Counted from the first letter of the stretch, positions 1 to 8,565 are shown. The stretch is 22,712 bases of DNA from Negativicutes bacterium (GCA_009930275.1 RZYP01000024.1:1-22712), one strand, 5' to 3'. Notes: generated by a model not told the origin, from the letters alone. Translations and numbers: made by a program.

Positions 1-29
1 TTAATTTGGGAAATGAAGGAGAAGTTATC

Positions 30-1472
30 GTGCAGGGAATTGATTTTCAGGAAGACAAGTGGCATGAGGAATGCGGCGTTTTTGGCATTTATTCTCATCA
101 TGACGATGTTGCTCTGAATACCTATTGGGGCTTGTTCGCATTGCAGCATCGCGGACAGGAGAGCACAGGTATTGCCGTTACTGATGGCAGCAACATGTTG
201 ATAAAAAAAGGTATGGGTTTGGTTGCCGATGTTTTCAAAGATGGTGTTGGTGATTTGCACGGGCACATAGCCGTTGGTCATGTTCGCTATTCGACAACGG
301 GAGCCAGTATGGCTTTTAATGTTCAGCCGTTGAAGGTTTATTTCGACGGTGGCAATTTGGCGCTTTCACACAATGGTAATCTGACTAATGCCTGTGAGCT
401 GCGCATGAAACTTGCCAAAGATGGCGTGGTCTTTCAGACGACCGTAGACAGTGAAGTCGTTCTCAGCCTTATTGCAAGGTCGAGAAAAGAAGCAATAGAA
501 GACCGCGTGGCTGAAGCTGCCAACCAGGTAAAAGGTGCTTTTGCTTTTGCCATTATGACTGATGATAAGCTTATCGCCATGCGCGACCCCTTTGGCTTCA
601 GACCGCTTTGCCTGGGCAGGCTGGAACATGGCTGGGTAGTTGCTTCCGAGTCGTGTGCTCTGGATTTGGTAGGTGCGGAATTTGTGCGTGATATAGAACC
701 AGGCGAGATGATAGTTATCGATAACGACGACGCTGAACCGAAAAGCATGATGTACGCCATCGATAAACCTGCAAAACATGCTCATTGCGTGTTTGAATAT
801 GTTTACTTTGCACGTACAGACAGCGTTATCGACAAACAAAGCGTTTACGAGGCGCGTCTGAATATGGGACGGGAATTAGCCAAGGAGACAAAGAACATCA
901 AGGCCGATATCGTTATTTCCGTGCCAGACTCAGGAACTGCGGCGGCCATTGGTTATGGTCTTGAAGCAGGAATTCCTTTCGTGGAGGGTTTGACGAAGAA
1001 TCGCTATGTCGGACGTACTTTCATACAGCCGACCCAGAAACAAAGACAAAATGCCGTGCGGCTTAAATTGAACGTAGTTGCTCCGCTGGTTAAAGGCAAA
1101 TCCGTTGTTATGGTCGATGACTCTATCGTCAGAGGCACGACGAGCGGCAAGATAGTTAAGCTGCTGAAGGACGGGGGCGCCAAAGAGGTGCACGTCTGCA
1201 TCAGTTCACCGCCTGTAACTGATCCATGTTACTATGGCATAGATACTTCGGTGAGAAAAGAGCTGATTGCATCGACTCATACCGAGGAGGAAATCTGCAA
1301 ATATATAGGTGCCGATTCTTTGCATTACATTTCAAAAGAAGGCTTGAAGAGATCCTTTAATTCCCTGGATTCGGAAGGCATGTGTTACGCTTGTTTTGAT
1401 GCCGGCTACCCGGATAATGCTGAAAATGTTGTTCGTCAAGGCTCGAAATACTTGTTTGAAAACAATAAATAG
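30..1472 (+). CDS. purF: Amidophosphoribosyltransferase (PurF), Fe-S type
   Basis: Catalyses the first committed step of purine synthesis: PRPP plus glutamine gives 5-phosphoribosylamine, in the cytoplasm. The N-terminal glutaminase domain starts at Cys15 (ECGVFG), so the first 14 residues are a propeptide that must be removed to expose the nucleophile, as in the Bacillus enzyme. The phosphoribosyltransferase domain carries the PRPP motif VVMVDDSIVRGTTS. Cys253, Cys400, Cys452 and Cys455 (GMCYACF) match the four ligands of the Bacillus-type [4Fe-4S] cluster, which makes the enzyme oxygen-sensitive. I chose GTG at 30 (480 residues) because AAGGAG lies at 16-21 with an 8-base gap; an in-frame TTG at 6 has no such site. 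It is the first of five co-directional pur genes, with 12 bases before purM. The upstream part of the operon lies outside the window. Confidence 0.97.
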   Translation: MQGIDFQEDKWHEECGVFGIYSHHDDVALNTYWGLFALQHRGQESTGIAVTDGSNMLIKKGMGLVADVFKDGVGDLHGHIAVGHVRYSTTGASMAFNVQPLKVYFDGGNLALSHNGNLTNACELRMKLAKDGVVFQTTVDSEVVLSLIARSRKEAIEDRVAEAANQVKGAFAFAIMTDDKLIAMRDPFGFRPLCLGRLEHGWVVASESCALDLVGAEFVRDIEPGEMIVIDNDDAEPKSMMYAIDKPAKHAHCVFEYVYFARTDSVIDKQSVYEARLNMGRELAKETKNIKADIVISVPDSGTAAAIGYGLEAGIPFVEGLTKNRYVGRTFIQPTQKQRQNAVRLKLNVVAPLVKGKSVVMVDDSIVRGTTSGKIVKLLKDGGAKEVHVCISSPPVTDPCYYGIDTSVRKELIASTHTEEEICKYIGADSLHYISKEGLKRSFNSLDSEGMCYACFDAGYPDNAENVVRQGSKYLFENNK

Positions 1473-1484
1473 GGAGATGAGGAA

Positions 1485-2549
1485 ATGAAAGAACAAGAAA
1501 AGAAGCAAATATCCTATCGTGATGCTGGTGTAGATATAGACGCAGGTGAAAAAGCAGTAGAACTGATGAAGGAAAGTGTAATGTCTTCTTATCGCCCGGA
1601 GGTTTTGGGTGAGCTCGGAGCTTTCAGCGGTTTGTTTGCATTAAATACAGGAAAATATAAGGAACCGGTGCTTGTTTCAGGAACTGACGGCGTGGGCACA
1701 AAATTAAAGCTGGCGTTTATGGCGGATAAACATGACACCATTGGCCAGGATGTTGTTGCTATGTGTGTTAATGACGTATTGGTACAAGGTGCGGAACCAT
1801 TGTTTTTCTTGGATTATATAGCTGTAGACAAGGTCGTTCCCGAAAAAATTGCGGCCATTGTTAAAGGTGTGGCTGATGCCTGCAAATTGTCAGGGTGTGC
1901 TTTGATTGGCGGAGAAACTGCAGAAATGGCAGGTTTCTATGCGAAAGACGAGTACGATATTGCTGGTTTCTGTGTCGGCGTAGTTGAAAAAAGCAAGATT
2001 ATTGACGGTAAAAAAGTCGCTCCGGGAGATGTGCTTTTTGGTCTGCCTTCGACAGGTGTTCATTCCAATGGTTATTCATTGGTACGCAAGATTTGCTTTG
2101 AAGTTCAGGGTTTTGAAATGTCGACTCCGATTCCGGAGTTTGGTTGTACTTTAGGCGAAAAGCTGTTGACACCGACTCGCTTGTATCCATCAACCGTTTT
2201 GCCGCTAATTGAAAAGGCAGACATTCATGGCATGGTTCATATTACCGGCGGCGGTTTCTACGACAATATGCTCAGGGCGCTTCCACAGGATTGCGATGCT
2301 GTGATTGATGCCGGTGCCTGGGAAATTCCGGCAGTTTTCAAAAAGCTGCAGGAATGGGGCAATGTTGACTGGCATGAAATGTATAGAACCTTCAATATGG
2401 GTGTCGGCATGGTACTGATTGTTGCTCCGGGAGAAGCGGAAGCAGTTCGTGCGCATTTGCAGGAAACTGGCGAAGTTTTCTATGAAATCGGCACGATTGA
2501 AAAAGGTTCACATAAAACCATAGTGAAAGGCGGCGTTTTTGGTGAGTAA
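1485..2549 (+). CDS. purM: Phosphoribosylformylglycinamidine cyclo-ligase (PurM, AIR synthetase)
   Basis: Closes the imidazole ring: FGAM plus ATP gives aminoimidazole ribonucleotide. The 354 residues match the usual PurM length of about 340-350. Visible family motifs, in order, are GTDGVGTKLKLA (ATP and substrate-binding glycine-rich segment), DVLVQGAEPLFFLDYIA, the IGGETAEMAGFY segment and a TGGGF segment near residue 255. The ATG at 1485 follows AGGGAGATGAGG, a clear ribosome binding site. Its 3' end overlaps the purN start by 8 bases, which suggests translational coupling within the operon. Confidence 0.97.
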   Translation: MKEQEKKQISYRDAGVDIDAGEKAVELMKESVMSSYRPEVLGELGAFSGLFALNTGKYKEPVLVSGTDGVGTKLKLAFMADKHDTIGQDVVAMCVNDVLVQGAEPLFFLDYIAVDKVVPEKIAAIVKGVADACKLSGCALIGGETAEMAGFYAKDEYDIAGFCVGVVEKSKIIDGKKVAPGDVLFGLPSTGVHSNGYSLVRKICFEVQGFEMSTPIPEFGCTLGEKLLTPTRLYPSTVLPLIEKADIHGMVHITGGGFYDNMLRALPQDCDAVIDAGAWEIPAVFKKLQEWGNVDWHEMYRTFNMGVGMVLIVAPGEAEAVRAHLQETGEVFYEIGTIEKGSHKTIVKGGVFGE

Positions 2550-3153
2550 CCATAAAGTTGGCGTATTAGCCAGTGGCCGCGGCAGCAATCTTCAGTCAAT
2601 TTTAGACAAGATTGCCATGGGTTCGTTACCACTGGAAATAGCCGTGGTTATAAGTGACAAGGCAGATGCTTTTGCTTTGGAACGAGCTGAAAAGGCCGGT
2701 ATTCCTAACTTCGCCGTTATCAGGAAGGAATGCGCTGATAAAAAAGAATTTGAAGAAAAGATAGATGCCATATTGCGCGAACATGGAGTAGAACTGGTTG
2801 TACTTGCAGGTTTTATGCGTATTCTGGGAGCCGATTTTGTTTCCGGCTGGCCGCATAAGATTATCAATATCCACCCTGCGCTGCTGCCTAGCTTCACGGG
2901 TCTTGACGCCCAGGGCCAGGCAATCCGCTACGGGGTGAAAGTCTCTGGCTGTACAGTTCATTTTGTTGATGAAGGGATGGACACCGGACCGATTATTCTG
3001 CAAAAAGTCGTGCAAATTGCTGACGATGACACTGAAGAAACCCTTGCTGCAAAAATTCTTGAACAGGAACACAAGGCACTTCCCGAGGCCCTTTCTTTGT
3101 GGGCTGCGGGTAAACTTGTTGTTCAGGGCAGGAAGGTAACAGTTACTAATTAG
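2542..3153 (+). CDS. purN: Phosphoribosylglycinamide formyltransferase (PurN)
   Basis: Transfers a formyl group from 10-formyltetrahydrofolate to GAR to give FGAR, the third step of purine synthesis. The protein shows the family's N-terminal phosphate-binding segment ASGRGSNLQ, the VVLAGFMRIL segment, the catalytic INIHPALLPSF motif (Asn and His) and a later DEGMDTGPII segment with the catalytic Asp. At 203 residues it is full length. I prefer GTG at 2542 with GAAAGGCGG at 2524-2532 as its ribosome binding site; a TTG one codon earlier (2539) is the alternative. Either start lies inside the end of purM, so translation is probably coupled. Eighteen bases separate it from the purH start. Confidence 0.96.
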   Translation: MSNHKVGVLASGRGSNLQSILDKIAMGSLPLEIAVVISDKADAFALERAEKAGIPNFAVIRKECADKKEFEEKIDAILREHGVELVVLAGFMRILGADFVSGWPHKIINIHPALLPSFTGLDAQGQAIRYGVKVSGCTVHFVDEGMDTGPIILQKVVQIADDDTEETLAAKILEQEHKALPEALSLWAAGKLVVQGRKVTVTN

Positions 3154-3171
3154 ACGGGATAGGTGATGAAG

Positions 3172-3771
3172 ATGAAAATCAAAAGAGCGTTGTTAAGTGT
3201 TTCCGACAAAACTGGCATTGTCGAATTGGCAAGCTTCCTCAATGAAATCGGCGTTGAAATCATTTCGACAGGGGGAACTATGCAAGCAATTCGTGAAGCA
3301 GGCATCCCTGTAACCTATGTCAGCGACGTTACCGGCTTCCCGGAAATTATGGATGGTCGTGTAAAAACTTTAAACCCGAAAATTCACGGCGGTATTCTTG
3401 CGGTTCGCAATAATCCTGAGCATATGGCTGCCTTGGCCAAGCATGATATAAAACCGATTGATCTTGTGGTTGTTAACTTGTACCCTTTCAAGGCTACGAT
3501 TGCTAAACCAGGCGTGACAGAAGCCGAGGCAATTGAGAATATTGATATCGGCGGGCCGGCAATGGTGCGCGCCTCTGCTAAAAACTTTCGTGATGTTATC
3601 ATCGTTACCAATCCGGCCAGATATTCCAGCCTTATGGCAATGCTGGCACAACATGGTGACGCTGATATAACCACTCGCAAAACTTTGGCTAAAGAAGCTT
3701 TTAACCATACATCCGAATATGATGCGGCTATTTCCGCTTATTTGGAAAAACAGCTTGCTGAAGGAAAATAA
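3172..3771 (+). CDS. purH: IMP cyclohydrolase, PurH N-terminal domain only
   Basis: Performs the last step of IMP synthesis, ring closure of FAICAR to IMP. About 199 residues make one MGS-like IMP cyclohydrolase domain. Motifs present: [40 protein letters not shown], and [16 protein letters not shown], which hold the lysine, tyrosine and aspartate residues linked to catalysis. Ordinary bifunctional PurH is about 510 residues; here the protein ends just after [16 protein letters not shown], at the domain boundary, and purD starts 21 bases later. No remnant of the AICAR formyltransferase domain lies between them, so this is a deliberate single-domain gene and not a frameshift. The ATG at 3172 sits 4 bases after AGGTGAT (3161-3167); ATG at 3166 or GTG at 3163 are alternatives. 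Confidence 0.93.
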   Translation: MKIKRALLSVSDKTGIVELASFLNEIGVEIISTGGTMQAIREAGIPVTYVSDVTGFPEIMDGRVKTLNPKIHGGILAVRNNPEHMAALAKHDIKPIDLVVVNLYPFKATIAKPGVTEAEAIENIDIGGPAMVRASAKNFRDVIIVTNPARYSSLMAMLAQHGDADITTRKTLAKEAFNHTSEYDAAISAYLEKQLAEGK

Positions 3772-3792
3772 TCGTTATTTGGGGGAAAAGTA

Positions 3793-5067
3793 ATGCGTAT
3801 TTTAGTTATTGGTGGCGGCGGCAGGGAACATGCGCTTGTCTGGAAATTGGCGCAAAGTCCTCAAGTCGACAAAATATTTGTTTGTCCCGGTAACCCCGGC
3901 ATGAAGGATTTGGCGGAGTGTATTGCTTTGCCTTTAACTGACCTGGAAAAAGTCGCTGATTTTGCTCAGCAGGAAGCTATTAATTTGACCGTAGTAGGCC
4001 CGGAGGCGACTCTTGTTGCTGGTATTGTGGATGTTTTCACCAAGCGCGGGCTGACGATTTTCGGACCAACGGCAGCTGCAGCTGAGATTGAGGGCTCTAA
4101 GGCTTTTTCTAAACAACTGATGGCTAAATATGGCATTCCTACAGCGTTTTTCAAGGTTTGTGAAGATATACCGACCGCCAAAGCCTACATTGAAGAAAAA
4201 GGTGCCCCTATTGTTGTGAAAGCTGATGGACTGGCTGCAGGCAAAGGCGTTGTCGTGGCAATGACCAAGGCCGAAGCTCTGGCGGCTGTTGACGATATGA
4301 TGGGCGATTTGAAATTCGGTGGTGCCGGCGCCCGTGTTGTTCTCGAAGAGTATATGGAAGGCGAAGAAGCTTCGCTGCTGGCGTTTACTGACGGTGAGAC
4401 GATAGTCCCGATGCTGGCAGCCCAGGATCATAAGCGGGTTAACGACGGAGACGAAGGCCCCAATACGGGTGGCATGGGTGCTTATGCCCCTGCGCCTGTT
4501 ATGACTGATATATTGAAAGAAAAATGTGTAGAGCTTGTGCTGAAACCAACGATTGAAGCCATGAAGGCTGAAGGCCGACCGTATAAGGGCTGTCTCTATG
4601 CGGGTTTGATGATTAAAGGCGACGATATCAAAGTTGTTGAATTTAATGCTCGTTTTGGTGATCCGGAAACGCAAGTTGTTTTGCCTTTGTTGGCCAGTGA
4701 CTTGGTTGACGTTATGCTTGCGTGCGCACAGGGTCGTCTGGGTGAGATTGAAGTAAAATGGTCCGATGCTTCTACTGTCTGTGTTGTAATGGCTTCAGGA
4801 GGCTATCCTGAAAGTTATAGACAGGGGTTGCCGATTAGCGGGCTTGATGCAGCGGGTGCGCTGCCGGACACAATTGTGTTCCATGCCGGCACTAAAGAAG
4901 TTGACGGTGAAATCGTGACGGCTGGCGGCCGCGTTCTGGGTATTACGGCAATTGGCAAGGATATTCGTGCGGCTAAAGACAAAGCTTATGCTGCTGTTGA
5001 GCATATAAAATTCACGGATGCTCATTATAGGCACGATATTGCCTGGCGGGCTTTAAAAGATAAATAA
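3793..5067 (+). CDS. purD: Phosphoribosylamine-glycine ligase (PurD, GARS)
   Basis: ATP-dependent joining of phosphoribosylamine, the unstable PurF product, to glycine to form GAR. The 424 residues are full length. The N-terminal domain begins RILVIGGGGREHALVWKL; then come GPEATLVAGIVD and the ATP-grasp region with VVKADGLAAGKGVVVA, LEEYMEGEEAS, QDHKRVNDGDEGPNTGGMG and the metal-binding segment VVEFNARFGDPETQ. The gene follows purH by 21 bases with a GGGGGA ribosome binding site just before the ATG. It is the last gene of the operon as seen here, followed by a hairpin and then an independent promoter for guaB. Confidence 0.97.
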   Translation: MRILVIGGGGREHALVWKLAQSPQVDKIFVCPGNPGMKDLAECIALPLTDLEKVADFAQQEAINLTVVGPEATLVAGIVDVFTKRGLTIFGPTAAAAEIEGSKAFSKQLMAKYGIPTAFFKVCEDIPTAKAYIEEKGAPIVVKADGLAAGKGVVVAMTKAEALAAVDDMMGDLKFGGAGARVVLEEYMEGEEASLLAFTDGETIVPMLAAQDHKRVNDGDEGPNTGGMGAYAPAPVMTDILKEKCVELVLKPTIEAMKAEGRPYKGCLYAGLMIKGDDIKVVEFNARFGDPETQVVLPLLASDLVDVMLACAQGRLGEIEVKWSDASTVCVVMASGGYPESYRQGLPISGLDAAGALPDTIVFHAGTKEVDGEIVTAGGRVLGITAIGKDIRAAKDKAYAAVEHIKFTDAHYRHDIAWRALKDK

Positions 5068-5070
5068 ACT

Positions 5071-5113
5071 AAAGGCGTACTACTGTTAAAATTATTGATG
5101 GTGGTGCGCCTTT
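5071..5113 (+). terminator. Hairpin after purD, weak terminator
   Basis: A 13-bp stem pairs AAAGGCGTACTAC (5071-5083) with GTGGTGCGCCTTT (5101-5113), including two G-U pairs, around a 17-base A/T-rich loop. Only the three T bases closing the stem act as a U tract, so it is a poor intrinsic terminator and may allow read-through into guaB. Its position directly after purD suits the end of the pur operon. Confidence 0.5.
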
Positions 5114-5153
5114 CGGCTATTTAGAAAAATGTACGAAAAGTAACAAAAAAAGT

Positions 5154-5182
5154 TTGCTGTAATAGTGGTTTAGTGGTAGAAT
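5154..5182 (+). promoter_or_regulatory. Promoter of guaB, extended -10
   Basis: The -35 candidate TTGCTG (5154-5159) is separated by 17 bases from TAGAAT (5177-5182), which differs from TATAAT at one position. TGG stands directly before the -10, forming an extended -10 element that can compensate for the weak -35. The predicted transcript starts near 5189, leaving a leader of about 25 bases with AAGGA at 5201-5205. The guaB gene can thus be transcribed separately from purFMNHD. Confidence 0.6.
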
Positions 5183-5214
5183 ATATAAAATATTTTAGAG
5201 AAGGATGGTTGATG

Positions 5215-6726
5215 ATGGCTTTTATTTATGAAGAGGCGGCTCATACATTTAGTGAGTATTTATTGATACCTGGCTATTCAGGTGCAGAGTGTGTTCCGGC
5301 TAACGTTAATTTACAAACCCCACTTGTGAAATTCAAAAAAGGTGAACAACCGGCTATCAGCATGAACATTCCTTTGGTTTCCGCAATCATGCAATCCGTA
5401 TCCGATGATAAATTGGCGATTGCACTGTCAAAAGAGGGCGGCATTTCTTTCATTTACGGCTCCCAGTCTATAGAAAGCGAAGCAGCAATGGTGGCACGTG
5501 TTAAATCCTACCGCGCTGGCTTCGTAACAAGTGATTCTAATATCACGCCTAACAGCACCCTGGCTGATATCCTGAAATTAAAAGAAAAAACCGGTCATTC
5601 CACTGTAGCTGTTACTTCCGACGGAACGGTCCACGGCAAGCTGGAAGGCATCGTGACCAGCCGCGACTATCGTGTCAGCCGTATGGATCTTGACACTAAG
5701 GTTTCCGACTTCATGACACCGATTGAAGCCATGATTGTTGCGAAACAAAATACTTCATTAAAGGACGCAAATGACATAATCTGGGATAACAAGCTGAACA
5801 CTCTGCCTGTAATTGATGACGAAGGCAGACTGCTCTACATGGTATTCCGCAAGGATTATGCGTCTCACAAAGAATATCCTTTAGAATTGTTGGATGAACA
5901 AAAACGCCATATCGTCGGCGCCGGTATCAATACCAGGGATTATGCCGAAAGGGTGCCTGCATTGGTTGAAGCCGGAGCAGACGTGCTTTGCATTGACTCC
6001 TCAGAGGGTTTCTCTGAATGGCAGAAACTCACTATAGATTGGGTCAGGGAACATTATGGTGATACTGTTAAAATCGGCGCAGGCAACATCGTCGATAAAG
6101 AAGGTTTCCGCTACTTGGCTGAAGCTGGCGCTGATTTTATCAAAGTCGGTATCGGCGGCGGTTCCATTTGTATTACGCGTGAACAAAAGGGTATTGGCCG
6201 TGGTCAGGCAACTGCGTTGATTGAAGTGGCCAAAGCTCGTGACGAATATTTTGAAGAAACTGGGATTTACGTGCCAATTTGTTCTGACGGCGGTATTGTT
6301 TATGACTATCATATGACTTTGGCTTTGGCCATGGGCGCTGATTTCATGATGCTCGGACGTTATTTTGCACGTTTTGACGAAAGCCCGACTAACAAAGTTA
6401 ACATCAACGGCAGCTACATGAAGGAATACTGGGGCGAAGGTTCGAACCGTGCCCGCAACTGGCAGCGTTACGACATGGGCGGCGCCACCAAGTTGTCCTT
6501 TGAAGAGGGTGTCGACTCCTATGTTCCTTATGCCGGTACATTGAAAGATAACGTAACGCTCTCTCTGAGCAAAGTGCGTTCAACTATGTGCAACTGTGGC
6601 GCGCTGACTATCCCGGAACTGCAAAAGAACGCCAAGATTACACTGGTATCGGCTACCAGCCTTGTCGAAGGCGGCGCGCATGACGTTCTCCTGAAAGACA
6701 GCAGCATCAATAATTACGTGAAATAA
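5215..6726 (+). CDS. guaB: IMP dehydrogenase, Tritrichomonas foetus-like type
   Basis: NAD-dependent oxidation of IMP to XMP, the rate-limiting step towards GMP. The catalytic (beta/alpha)8 barrel is interrupted by a pair of CBS domains (about residues 100-220). The active-site loop reads [20 protein letters not shown], not the usual GPGSICTTR, and the region normally YRGMGS reads [20 protein letters not shown]. From ATG 5215 the protein has 503 residues. With that start the catalytic Cys is residue 319, Asp is 261, Lys 310, Arg418-Tyr419 and Glu431, exactly the numbering I recall for the T. foetus enzyme, including its mobile flap Arg-Tyr pair. That supports the start; ATG 5212 and GTG 5173 (which overlaps the promoter) are in frame but less likely. 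AAGGA lies 9 bases upstream. Own promoter; it stands just after the pur operon. Confidence 0.95.
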   Translation: MAFIYEEAAHTFSEYLLIPGYSGAECVPANVNLQTPLVKFKKGEQPAISMNIPLVSAIMQSVSDDKLAIALSKEGGISFIYGSQSIESEAAMVARVKSYRAGFVTSDSNITPNSTLADILKLKEKTGHSTVAVTSDGTVHGKLEGIVTSRDYRVSRMDLDTKVSDFMTPIEAMIVAKQNTSLKDANDIIWDNKLNTLPVIDDEGRLLYMVFRKDYASHKEYPLELLDEQKRHIVGAGINTRDYAERVPALVEAGADVLCIDSSEGFSEWQKLTIDWVREHYGDTVKIGAGNIVDKEGFRYLAEAGADFIKVGIGGGSICITREQKGIGRGQATALIEVAKARDEYFEETGIYVPICSDGGIVYDYHMTLALAMGADFMMLGRYFARFDESPTNKVNINGSYMKEYWGEGSNRARNWQRYDMGGATKLSFEEGVDSYVPYAGTLKDNVTLSLSKVRSTMCNCGALTIPELQKNAKITLVSATSLVEGGAHDVLLKDSSINNYVK

Positions 6727-6758
6727 TAGTTTTTGAAACGGCCGCTTTGTGAGATAAT

Positions 6759-6780
6759 AATGTATACATTTCTAATGTAT
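6759..6780 (+). promoter_or_regulatory. Candidate operator: 12-bp palindrome plus repeated half-site
   Basis: AATGTATACATT (6759-6770) is a perfect palindrome. Three bases later AATGTAT (6774-6780) repeats one half and ends in the first base of the -35 hexamer of the next promoter. This looks like a dimeric regulator site with an adjacent half-site in front of the amino acid transporter. GntR-family operators can contain TGTATACA cores, but I cannot name the regulator. Confidence 0.4.
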
Positions 6781-6809
6781 TGACACAAATTGTTCACAAA
6801 GGTTAGAAT
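6780..6809 (+). promoter_or_regulatory. Promoter of the amino acid ABC importer operon
   Basis: A perfect -35 TTGACA (6780-6785) is followed after 18 bases by TAGAAT (6804-6809), five of six matches to the -10 consensus. A transcript would begin near 6816, giving a leader of about 29 bases with AAAGG at 6830-6834 before the ATG at 6845. This is the best sigma-70-type promoter in the window. Confidence 0.7.
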
Positions 6810-6844
6810 TAACCTGTTAATATTACGAGAAAGGCTGTGTAAAG

Positions 6845-7687
6845 ATGAACTTTTCCAGGAAATTTTTGAGCATCACTGTTTGTGCTTTATTGCTTGCATC
6901 GCTTGCGCTTCTTGCTGGATGTGGCGGCGATAAAAAAGAAACAAAGAAAGTTTTGAAGGTTGGTATGGAATGCGGTTACGCTCCTTATAACTGGACTCAG
7001 ACGAATGCTGATAACGGCGCTGTAAAGATTGCAGGGAGTTCGGAATATGCTAATGGCTATGACGTAATGATCGGTAAACTGTTGGCTGAGTCAATGGGCG
7101 CAACTCTCGAAGTGCACAAAATCGAATGGGACGGACTTGCACCTGCGGTTGCTTCCGGCAAGATTGATGCGGCAATCGCCGGCATGAGCATTACGAGCAA
7201 GCGTAAAGAAAGTGTTGATTTCACAGTTCCTTATTACTACGCTAATGTTGTCGGTCTTGTACGCAAAGATTCTCCGCAAGCATCTGCAAAAAGCGTGGCT
7301 GATTTGAAAGGCGCTGTTGCTACCTCACAGTTGAACACTATCTGGTACGATTTGATTGACCAGATTCCTGAAGTTAATAAGCAGCCGGGAATAGAAAATG
7401 TTCCAGGCATGATCGTTGCTCTTAAGTCCGGCAAATGCAATTTGATTGTTACTGACATTCCGACTGCTATGGCGGCGTCCTTCGCTAACAAAGAGCTTGC
7501 CGTTCTGGAGTTTGCAGCCGACAAGGGCTTTAAAACAACAAAAGAAGATGTTGAAATTGGTATCGCAGTCAAAAAAGGTAATGCTGAATTGGTTAAATCC
7601 ATGAATGCAAAGCTGAGCAAGATGACCGATGCTGACTTCAAGAAAATCATGCAAGATGCTATCAAAATTCAACCGTTAGCAAAATAA
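6845..7687 (+). CDS. Polar amino acid ABC transporter, substrate-binding lipoprotein
   Basis: Periplasmic receptor of a family 3 (HisJ/GlnH-like) amino acid importer. The N-terminus has a short basic region, a hydrophobic segment and the lipobox LLAGC, so Cys26 should be lipidated and the protein anchored to the inner membrane. The mature part starts with KVLKVGMECGYAPYNW, followed by the GYDVMIGKLLAESMG segment, AAIAGMSITSKRKESVDFT (the Arg normally contacts the ligand carboxylate) and NLIVTDIPTAMA (Asp normally contacts the ligand amino group). Intact ligand-contact residues support an amino acid substrate; which one cannot be read off. At 280 residues it is full length. A hairpin follows, then the permease and ATPase genes. 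Confidence 0.92.
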   Translation: MNFSRKFLSITVCALLLASLALLAGCGGDKKETKKVLKVGMECGYAPYNWTQTNADNGAVKIAGSSEYANGYDVMIGKLLAESMGATLEVHKIEWDGLAPAVASGKIDAAIAGMSITSKRKESVDFTVPYYYANVVGLVRKDSPQASAKSVADLKGAVATSQLNTIWYDLIDQIPEVNKQPGIENVPGMIVALKSGKCNLIVTDIPTAMAASFANKELAVLEFAADKGFKTTKEDVEIGIAVKKGNAELVKSMNAKLSKMTDADFKKIMQDAIKIQPLAK

Positions 7688-7700
7688 ATCTTTTTTAATT

Positions 7701-7727
7701 ATACGGGGCGGCTTTGCCGTCCCGTAT
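7701..7727 (+). promoter_or_regulatory. Intercistronic hairpin between receptor and permease genes
   Basis: ATACGGGGCGGC (7701-7712) pairs over 12 bp, with one G-U, with GCCGTCCCGTAT (7716-7727) around a TTT loop. No U tract follows (TGACTTATGG), and the T-rich run lies upstream, so it is not a classic terminator. Such hairpins after receptor genes commonly protect the upstream mRNA from 3' exonucleases and let the receptor be made in excess over the membrane components. That role is inferred. Confidence 0.65.
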
Positions 7728-7762
7728 TGACTTATGGTTAAGCAGACAGGGTGTGAAGAACT

Positions 7763-8560
7763 ATGACAACGATGCCGGTCACTTTTAGTGAGTGGGTATT
7801 TTTCTTATTACAGCAATATGGCTGGCTTTTTGTAAAAGGCGCCATGGTAACGCTTTTGTTGGCCTTAGTGGGAACTTTCATAGGCTGCATTATTGGCTTT
7901 ATAGTGGGTATAATTCAGACAATCCCTGTTGACCCAAACACGAGTGCAGTCAAAAAGAGTTTTTATAGCTTTGTGCGCTGGCTGCTCGACGCCTACGTGG
8001 AGATTTTCCGCGGGACGCCGATGATAGTACAGGCAATGGTTGTTTATTACGGTTCAATGAGCATGTTCAACATTGACATGTCGGCAATGTTTGCTGGTTT
8101 TCTAGTTGTTTCCATCAACACCGGCGCATATATGGCGGAGACGGTCCGCGGAGGCATTGCTTCCATCGACCCCGGCCAAAATGAAGCGGCTACGGCAATT
8201 GGCATGAATCATTTTCAAACGATGGGCAGTGTTATTTTGCCCCAAGCCTTACGCAATATTATGCCGCAAATCGGCAACAATCTTATTATCAATATCAAAG
8301 ATACTTCTGTTTTGAACGTTATCTCTGTAACAGAACTTTATTTTTCTTCAAAATCAGCAGCAGGGGTCTACTACAAGTATTTTGAAGTATTCTTTATTAC
8401 CTGCGTTATTTATTTTGTAATGACGTTCACTGTTTCCCGTATTTTGCGTTGGGTAGAAGGCAGAATGGAAGGCCCGCGCGATTACCAGCTTGTGAGTTAT
8501 GATCCGCTGCAGGACCCTTGTGGCCATTTTCAGGTACCACCACGGAAGGGGCAGGATTAA
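7763..8560 (+). CDS. Polar amino acid ABC transporter, permease
   Basis: Inner-membrane subunit of the HisM/GlnP family that forms the import channel. The 265-residue protein has several long hydrophobic segments, with the first near residues 20-50, and the family segment [18 protein letters not shown]. The cytoplasmic EAA loop that docks on the ATPase reads [23 protein letters not shown], starting about residue 140. Only one permease gene is present, so it should act as a homodimer. The C-terminus extends about 30 residues past the last membrane segment. It starts 75 bases after the receptor gene and is followed 5 bases later by the ATPase gene. Confidence 0.93.
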   Translation: MTTMPVTFSEWVFFLLQQYGWLFVKGAMVTLLLALVGTFIGCIIGFIVGIIQTIPVDPNTSAVKKSFYSFVRWLLDAYVEIFRGTPMIVQAMVVYYGSMSMFNIDMSAMFAGFLVVSINTGAYMAETVRGGIASIDPGQNEAATAIGMNHFQTMGSVILPQALRNIMPQIGNNLIINIKDTSVLNVISVTELYFSSKSAAGVYYKYFEVFFITCVIYFVMTFTVSRILRWVEGRMEGPRDYQLVSYDPLQDPCGHFQVPPRKGQD

Positions 8561-8565
8561 TAAAT

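Noticed and set aside
3160..3792. Frameshift or truncation of purH
   Set aside because: The reading frame ends cleanly at the domain boundary and the next gene follows after 21 bases with no remnant of the second domain.
3934..4674. 246-codon open frame on the minus strand opposite purD
   Set aside because: purD is certain, and the antisense translation has no family motif or start context.
5173..5214. GTG start giving a 14-residue extension of IMP dehydrogenase
   Set aside because: It overlaps the predicted -10 element, and the start at 5215 matches the family's length and residue numbering exactly.
7701..7727. Hairpin after the receptor gene as an intrinsic terminator
   Set aside because: No U tract follows on either strand in the needed position, and the permease and ATPase genes downstream need transcription through it.
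8518..8565. TTG start upstream of the amino acid importer ATPase
   Set aside because: It lies inside the permease gene without a ribosome binding site; ATG 8566 has one and fits the family N-terminus.
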